Assembly: GCA_040222235.1 (NCBI GenBank) | Contig: JAVKDO010000142.1 | Span: forward strand, 6,058 to 70,057 | Direction: 5' to 3' | From: UBA6059 sp040222235 | GTDB taxonomy: Bacteria; Bacteroidota; Bacteroidia; Cytophagales; Cyclobacteriaceae | DNA length: 64,000 bases | Shown here: positions 59,557 to 64,000 of the stretch, piece by piece | Layout of the letters: each line of letters starts with the position of its first letter | Numbering within the stretch: position 1 is the stretch's first letter | Position numbers and translations under genes: made by a program | The notes under the pieces: model-generated | Told to the model about the DNA's origin: nothing | What the model saw: only the letters and a program-made list of their open reading frames with translations | The model's database searches: none

Positions 59557-61860
59557 ATGACCCTATCCATTGACTCACCCATCATAGAGCAAAACCCAAG
59601 ACTCTACAGCTTCTTTCCACTCTTATACATGGCTTGGGCCGATGCGATCTTACTTCCATCGGAGATTTCAGCGATAGAAGAGCATATCAGCCAGCAAGAT
59701 TGGCTTACGAACTCAGAAATCGAATTTCTTTCCTCTTTCCTCGATCCAAAAAACCCACCAAGTCCGCGTGAATTGAAGCGCTGGAAAAATAAGATCAACG
59801 AACTCAACTTTAAGCATGACGACAGCTTGGTAGACATTGGCACGAAGCTCTCAGGGTTCAAAGGAGCAATTGCTGATGATAATATTACCCAATCGCTAAA
59901 GACCATTGAAGAGCTACTGGGTGTGGTGACAGAAGAGTCGACCTATCATCTGAAGTCTCAGGAGCATCATACCATCACGGAGCAGCAGACCTCTCGCACT
60001 TCCTTTGACATCTCTTCCATGACAGCTATCCTCGATGGAGATAATCAAGCCATTATGGATAGCGTGAGAACGCTCCTATCCGATCCTGTCTTTCAATATA
60101 TCGAGACTGACAACTTATCGGAATACCGAGAACAGGTGCTGACCTGGTGTAAGCTACTGGCGGATCAGGGATTTGGGGCTATGGCCTTTCCGAAAGAGTA
60201 TGGTGGGCAAGGAGACATGAAGCAGTACTTCGCCATTATGGAAGCACTCTCCTACCATGATCTCAGTGTAGTAATCAAGTTTGGTGTACAGTTTGGCCTG
60301 TGGGGTATGAGCGTCTATTTTCTGGGTACAGAAAAGCATCATCGCAAATACATCAAAGACATTGGCACACTGAAATTACCTGGATGCTTTGCCATGACAG
60401 AGACAGGCCATGGCTCCAATGTGAAAGGTGTAGAAACCACTGCCACCTATGACCATACTAGCCGGTCATTTACCATCCATACACCGCATAAGGACGCCTG
60501 CAAGGAATACATCGGCAATGCTGCCCTCCATGGCCAAATGGCGACCGTCTTTGCCAAATTGATTATTGATGATACGGACTATGGCGTCAATGCCTTTGTC
60601 GTGCCACTACGCACGCCTGCTGGTAAGACCCTACCGGGAATCACTATAGAGGACTGTGGCCGAAAGATGGGTCTCAATGGCGTGGATAATGGTAAAATTT
60701 GGTTTGATCAGGTAACCATCTCACACGAAAATATGCTCGACCGTTATGCGAGTGTTGATGAACAAGGGGAATTCAGCAGTCCAATCACGAGTGATAACCG
60801 TCGATTCTTCACCATGCTTGGCACCTTAGTCGGAGGGCGTATCGGTATTCCCAGATCAGGCCTCAGTGCTGCAAAGTCAGGCTTAACTATCGCCATAAGA
60901 TACGGTGACGGGAGACGCCAGTTTGGTCCTGAGAATGGTCAGGAAGTCCCTATCCTCAACTATCGTACTCATCAACGAAGACTCATGCCGCTGCTGTCCA
61001 ATACTTATGCGCTGCATTTTGCATTGCAGTACGTGACGGAGCGATTTCTGGTAAGAGAGGAAACTGATATGCAGGAAATAGAGGCCATGGCGGCAGGCTT
61101 GAAAGCCTGGGCCACATGGAATACAACCCATACGCTGCAGGAGTGTCGAGAGGCTTGCGGTGGCAAGGGCTACCTATCGGAAAACCGTATCGACCGCCTG
61201 AAGAATGATACCGATATCTATACCACGTTCGAGGGAGACAACACTGTCTTAATGCAACTTGTGGCCAAGGGAAGACTATCTGAGTTCAAGAAGGAATTCA
61301 GTGACATCAACTTCTTCGGTATGCTCAAGTATGTGGCTGATAAAGCGAAGGTGGGACTCACAGAGATGAATCCTGTCACTGTTAGGAACACGGATACAGA
61401 ACACCTTCTAGATCCTACTTTTCACTTGAGTGCATTCCAATATCGTGAGAAGGACATTCTCACCTCGGCAGCCACTAGGTTTAAGAAGCACCTTGATGCA
61501 GGAATGGATTCCTTTGATGCCTTCAATAAGACTCAGTATCATATGGTAGAGGTAGGTATGGCCTATGTTGAGCGTCTAATTTTGGAGCGGTTTATCGAGC
61601 AAGTGTCACTTACTCAAGATAAGGCCTGTCAAGCCTCTTTGCACAAACTCTGTCAGCTATTTGCACTGAGTCAGATAGAGAAAAACAAGGGCTGGTACCT
61701 AGAGCAAGGCTACATGGATGGTGCCAAAACCAAAGCCATTCGTAAGGTGGTGAATCAACTTTGTTGGGAAGTAAGGCAGGATGCAGTAGGCCTAGTAGAC
61801 GCTTTCAAGATCCCAGATAGCTGTCTGTCAGCGCCTATCGCAACCAGTATGGCTTCCTGA
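59557..61860 (+). CDS. Acyl-CoA dehydrogenase/oxidase-like enzyme with N-terminal TerB-like domain
   Basis: This 767-residue protein opens with about 90 residues of TerB-like helices (SFFPLLYMAWADAILLPSEI) and continues with the acyl-CoA dehydrogenase fold: DQGFGAMAFPKEYGGQGDM, CFAMTETGHGSNVKGVETTA (FAD-binding), MGLNGVDNGKIWFDQVTIS and GRIGIPRSGLSAAKSGLT. The oxidase-like end shows AACGGKGYLSENRIDRLKND in part and TTFEGDNTVLMQLVAKG with the catalytic glutamate. It would oxidise an acyl-CoA in fatty acid breakdown. The TerB addition distinguishes it from ordinary enzymes. Confidence 0.88.
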   Translation: MTLSIDSPIIEQNPRLYSFFPLLYMAWADAILLPSEISAIEEHISQQDWLTNSEIEFLSSFLDPKNPPSPRELKRWKNKINELNFKHDDSLVDIGTKLSGFKGAIADDNITQSLKTIEELLGVVTEESTYHLKSQEHHTITEQQTSRTSFDISSMTAILDGDNQAIMDSVRTLLSDPVFQYIETDNLSEYREQVLTWCKLLADQGFGAMAFPKEYGGQGDMKQYFAIMEALSYHDLSVVIKFGVQFGLWGMSVYFLGTEKHHRKYIKDIGTLKLPGCFAMTETGHGSNVKGVETTATYDHTSRSFTIHTPHKDACKEYIGNAALHGQMATVFAKLIIDDTDYGVNAFVVPLRTPAGKTLPGITIEDCGRKMGLNGVDNGKIWFDQVTISHENMLDRYASVDEQGEFSSPITSDNRRFFTMLGTLVGGRIGIPRSGLSAAKSGLTIAIRYGDGRRQFGPENGQEVPILNYRTHQRRLMPLLSNTYALHFALQYVTERFLVREETDMQEIEAMAAGLKAWATWNTTHTLQECREACGGKGYLSENRIDRLKNDTDIYTTFEGDNTVLMQLVAKGRLSEFKKEFSDINFFGMLKYVADKAKVGLTEMNPVTVRNTDTEHLLDPTFHLSAFQYREKDILTSAATRFKKHLDAGMDSFDAFNKTQYHMVEVGMAYVERLILERFIEQVSLTQDKACQASLHKLCQLFALSQIEKNKGWYLEQGYMDGAKTKAIRKVVNQLCWEVRQDAVGLVDAFKIPDSCLSAPIATSMAS

Positions 61861-61879
61861 GTCCTATTGCTGCAACGAG

Positions 61880-61909
61880 TTGAAATTTTTGCCTGATTTG
61901 CATAAATTG
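61880..61909 (+). promoter_or_regulatory. Candidate Bacteroidota promoter
   Basis: TTG at 61880-61882 and TAAATTG at 61903-61909 (20 nt apart) approximate the -33 TTG / -7 TAnnTTTG consensus, 20 nt before the VOC gene. Confidence 0.3.
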
Positions 61910-61928
61910 AAACAAACTAAAAAACGAT

Positions 61929-62300
61929 ATGAAACTAGGAGCATTTTCAGTTAGCCTCGCCGTAAAAGACCTTGAAGTCTCAAAAGCCTTCTATGAAAAT
62001 TTGGGATTTTCGGTATTCGCGGGAGAGGCAGAAAAGAACTACATGATCATGAAGAATGGTGACTCATTAATCGGCCTATTTCAAGGCATGTTTGAGACCA
62101 ATATTCTGACTTTTAATCCGGGATGGGATCAAAGCGCTAACCAGCTCGAATCCTTCGATGATGTGAGGACAATCCAACAACACCTTAAGTCGCAAGGTGT
62201 CAAGTTGGAGAATGAAGCGGATGAAAGTACTTCTGGACCAGCTAACATGGTAGTAGTAGACCCTGATGGCAATGCGATCCTGATCGATCAGCATGTGTAA
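61929..62300 (+). CDS. VOC (glyoxalase/bleomycin-resistance) family protein
   Basis: This 123-residue single-domain protein has FSVSLAVKDLEVSKAFYENL, MIMKNGDSLIGLFQGMFETN and NMVVVDPDGNAILIDQHV, the usual VOC strand order with metal-site glutamate/histidine near the end. Such proteins are metal-dependent isomerases, dioxygenases or binding proteins; which one cannot be told. It precedes another small enzyme-like gene by 20 nt. Confidence 0.9.
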   Translation: MKLGAFSVSLAVKDLEVSKAFYENLGFSVFAGEAEKNYMIMKNGDSLIGLFQGMFETNILTFNPGWDQSANQLESFDDVRTIQQHLKSQGVKLENEADESTSGPANMVVVDPDGNAILIDQHV

Positions 62301-62320
62301 TTGACCAATCTCAGACCAAG

Positions 62321-62635
62321 ATGGAAAGAATCGTCATAGTCGCTTACCATCCGAAAGCCGGGAAGGAAGCAGAACTCATTTCGCTAGCTAGATCACATTG
62401 GTCGATACTTGACGCTCAAGGCCTAGTATCGGATAGAAAGCCAATAATTAGTAGAGCCAAGGATGGCTCAATAGTAGAGGTATTTGGTTGGAAATCAGAA
62501 GATTCCATTAATCAGGCCCATACCAATGAAGTTGTCCAGCAGCTTTGGGCTGAATTTGCACAGGTGTGCGATTATATTCCGGTAGGTGATGTGAAAGAAG
62601 CGAGTCAACTCTTCACAGAGCTGACTCCTATCTGA
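62321..62635 (+). CDS. ABM-like (dimeric alpha+beta barrel) protein
   Basis: This 104-residue protein has the short ferredoxin-like pattern of antibiotic-biosynthesis-monooxygenase relatives: MERIVIVAYHPKAGKEAELI, VSDRKPIISRAKDGSIVEVF and NEVVQQLWAEFAQVCDYIP. Probably a dimeric small barrel. Possibly co-transcribed with the VOC gene. Enzymatic role unproven. Confidence 0.75.
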   Translation: MERIVIVAYHPKAGKEAELISLARSHWSILDAQGLVSDRKPIISRAKDGSIVEVFGWKSEDSINQAHTNEVVQQLWAEFAQVCDYIPVGDVKEASQLFTELTPI

Positions 62636-62660
62636 TCTCAATTGCGAAATATTGACTGTA

Positions 62661-63767
62661 TCATTTAATTTTCAACCCGGTTGCATCTGCCAACTTTCCG
62701 GTGATCAGCCAACCACCAAAACTTTCGGATACGGCGAAAACTAAGGTATTTTGTCCTCTCCTGAGATTGAGGTAAATAGAATCGAATAAGCCAATCGTAC
62801 CGAGGTAGCGATAGTCTCTGGATCTGTAGCCGTTATTGCCTGTGTAGATCGGCTGGCCGTTGAGAATCGCCACTACTCTATCACTGTAGCCAAACTGAAA
62901 TAGTCTCACCTGATCTTCATCTGATTCGATGGTGATTTTCGCAAATACCGTGTTGCCTGGGGTTTCGTCTCTCAATGTGACCAGCCTAGAGATATTGGCC
63001 GCTGTTCCTTCTTCGGCCTTCACATTACCCTTCCAGCCTATCTCATTAATCATAGCATCGAGCAATTCAATATCATCTAATCGGTTCTCCTCAAACTTCT
63101 CGGATATTTCCCAACTCTGTATGATACCATTGATGGGTTTTCTCTCCTGTGTCTCAAAGTCTATGAGTTCTACATTGTCTGGGTCAATTTTGATGTTAGC
63201 GAGGTGCATGCCAGAGCGGTTTCCCCCTGTGAAGACAACTTGCCCTTCTATAGGCTCATGGGTAAGATCCCATGATAGTTGAGGCCTATCGGAATGATCA
63301 AGGTAGACCTGTGCTTTTCTGTCCATTACCGTGATTTTGACATGTGTCCACCGGTCATACTGGTACTCATAGGGGAAAGAATATCTGGGGCCAAAAAATA
63401 GTTGCCACGGAGAAACTCCATTGGTCAACGGAATGGCCTGGTTGGCGTCAGGCTTGCCCGATAAATGAGGCCTGATATAAAAATGCTCAGCATCCCCTGA
63501 GTCCAGAGATCGAAAATAAACCCCAGGAAATGACTGTTCATTTTTTAAATAAATATCGTACTCAATCGTACCATTGAGAAAGAGTACGTCTCTCGGCGTG
63601 ATGGTCCCACCCTGTAAGTAGATGGCATCATAGCCATCATACTTTTCAAGTACGAAAGCCTTAGCATCAATATCCCAAAGAGCCGTATCAAGTTTGATGA
63701 CCTTTTGCGCCATTGCCAATGCAGGAGCTATCATTAGAGTAAAGAATATCCGTTTTAATCTTTTCAT
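62661..63767 (-). CDS. Exported jelly-roll (LamG/DUF1080-like) protein
   Basis: This 368-residue protein has a signal peptide (MIAPALAMAQ) and a concanavalin-like sandwich (about residues 25-200): DVLFLNGTIEYDIYLKNEQS, GVYFRSLDSGDAEHFYIRPH and YDRWTHVKITVMDRKAQVYL. A second beta-sandwich follows (TVFAKITIESDEDQVRLFQF; LRRGQNTLVFAVSESFGGW). Such two-domain proteins bind or act on sugars. No catalytic residues can be named. It is isolated and convergent with the ABM-like gene. Confidence 0.8.
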   Translation of the reverse strand: MKRLKRIFFTLMIAPALAMAQKVIKLDTALWDIDAKAFVLEKYDGYDAIYLQGGTITPRDVLFLNGTIEYDIYLKNEQSFPGVYFRSLDSGDAEHFYIRPHLSGKPDANQAIPLTNGVSPWQLFFGPRYSFPYEYQYDRWTHVKITVMDRKAQVYLDHSDRPQLSWDLTHEPIEGQVVFTGGNRSGMHLANIKIDPDNVELIDFETQERKPINGIIQSWEISEKFEENRLDDIELLDAMINEIGWKGNVKAEEGTAANISRLVTLRDETPGNTVFAKITIESDEDQVRLFQFGYSDRVVAILNGQPIYTGNNGYRSRDYRYLGTIGLFDSIYLNLRRGQNTLVFAVSESFGGWLITGKLADATGLKIK

Positions 63768-63847
63768 AGTACATACTTAAATCGGCCTGCTGATATATTG
63801 GCAAACATGGCTTAGCCATTATCATTCAAGTTGATTCATCATTGTTC

Positions 63848-64000
63848 ATGGCACCACGGATTACTACATTTGGCAGGAATCATACCATGAATGGAATGAG
63901 TGAGACGAAGCATCAGCGGAGACTACAACGAGAACTGGAGCGGCAACTTGACTGGGGGTCACCGTCGGCTTGGCACAACTCTATGTTCACAGAACTGAGC
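63848..64000 (+). CDS. N-terminal part of a conserved Cytophagales protein (runs off the window)
   Basis: An open frame from ATG 63848 (or in-frame ATG 63887 or 63896) to the window end encodes ETKHQRRLQRELERQLDWGS and AWHNSMFTELS. The L..QL.WG....WHN..F.ELS pattern is what I recall from the N-terminus of larger Cytophagales proteins with regulator-like domains, which would continue beyond the window. Identity beyond that is not supported. Confidence 0.55.
   Translation, partial: MAPRITTFGRNHTMNGMSETKHQRRLQRELERQLDWGSPSAWHNSMFTELS

Overview
The window looks like chromosomal DNA from a free-living, probably marine Bacteroidota of the Cytophagales type. This is inference from gene content: large TonB-dependent receptors, a FecI/FecR/FecA-type trio, several ECF sigma factors, a PadR plus prefix-domain ABC permease pair, an HU-HIG DNA-binding protein, DUF2141 and DUF2490 proteins, exported serine peptidases, and many short lipoproteins. 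Shine-Dalgarno sequences are mostly weak. No rRNA, tRNA or CRISPR array was seen.

Layout. 1-3.2 kb: the end of an exported VPS10-type propeller protein, a Bor-like lipoprotein, and an operon of ECF sigma factor, small membrane protein and TonB, whose sigma gene carries an in-frame stop. 3.5-9.8 kb: divergent PPOX/MocR pair, a CHAP-like exported protein, a TonB receptor and a lipoprotein. 9.8-11.5 kb: BrnT/BrnA toxin-antitoxin and a sulfotransferase. 11.6-18.0 kb: an RND efflux operon whose first gene fuses a DUF1295 membrane protein to a TolC-like outer-membrane factor. 18.0-18.5 kb: a mosaic of palindromic repeats. 18.5-21.8 kb: SDR reductase, small membrane protein, molybdopterin oxidoreductase. 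22.1-28.9 kb: a FecI/FecR/FecA-type system facing a second sigma/anti-sigma/Spy-like/SCO operon that may sense metal or envelope stress. 29.2-33.5 kb: PadR, ABC permease and a carboxypeptidase-like exported protein. 33.7-38.4 kb: S41 peptidase, lactonase, PatB-type C-S lyase and a subclass B1 metallo-beta-lactamase with all zinc ligands. 38.4-44.8 kb: DinB-like protein, GyrI-like protein with a YafY/WYL regulator, PhyH dioxygenase, DUF2141, a lipoprotein gene frameshifted in a homopolymer, DUF3750 and DUF2490.

44.8-51.5 kb is the accessory part: a decayed IS1595-family element that has truncated a hydrolase gene, a short GC-rich repeat remnant, then an AT-rich, tightly overlapping three-gene cassette (47058-50682) with no family I recognise. 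Behind its promoter lies a five-unit array with an exact 22-bp period (51161-51274), followed by an HU-type gene. The cassette is the best candidate for an undescribed, possibly defensive, system. 52-64 kb is more ordinary: alkaline phosphatase, S9 peptidase, a 33-residue lysine-rich protein, a TPR protein, a tandem pair of Spo0M-like proteins, a TerB-acyl-CoA dehydrogenase fusion, VOC and ABM-like proteins, a jelly-roll protein, and the start of another gene.

Two patterns cut across the genes. One is a family of 33-nt palindromes with 15-3-15 geometry (889, 3171, 18028, 39100). The other is an apparently over-represented word, CCTACCGGR, found at least 13 times in different reading frames, on both strands and once between genes. 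All counts were made by eye.
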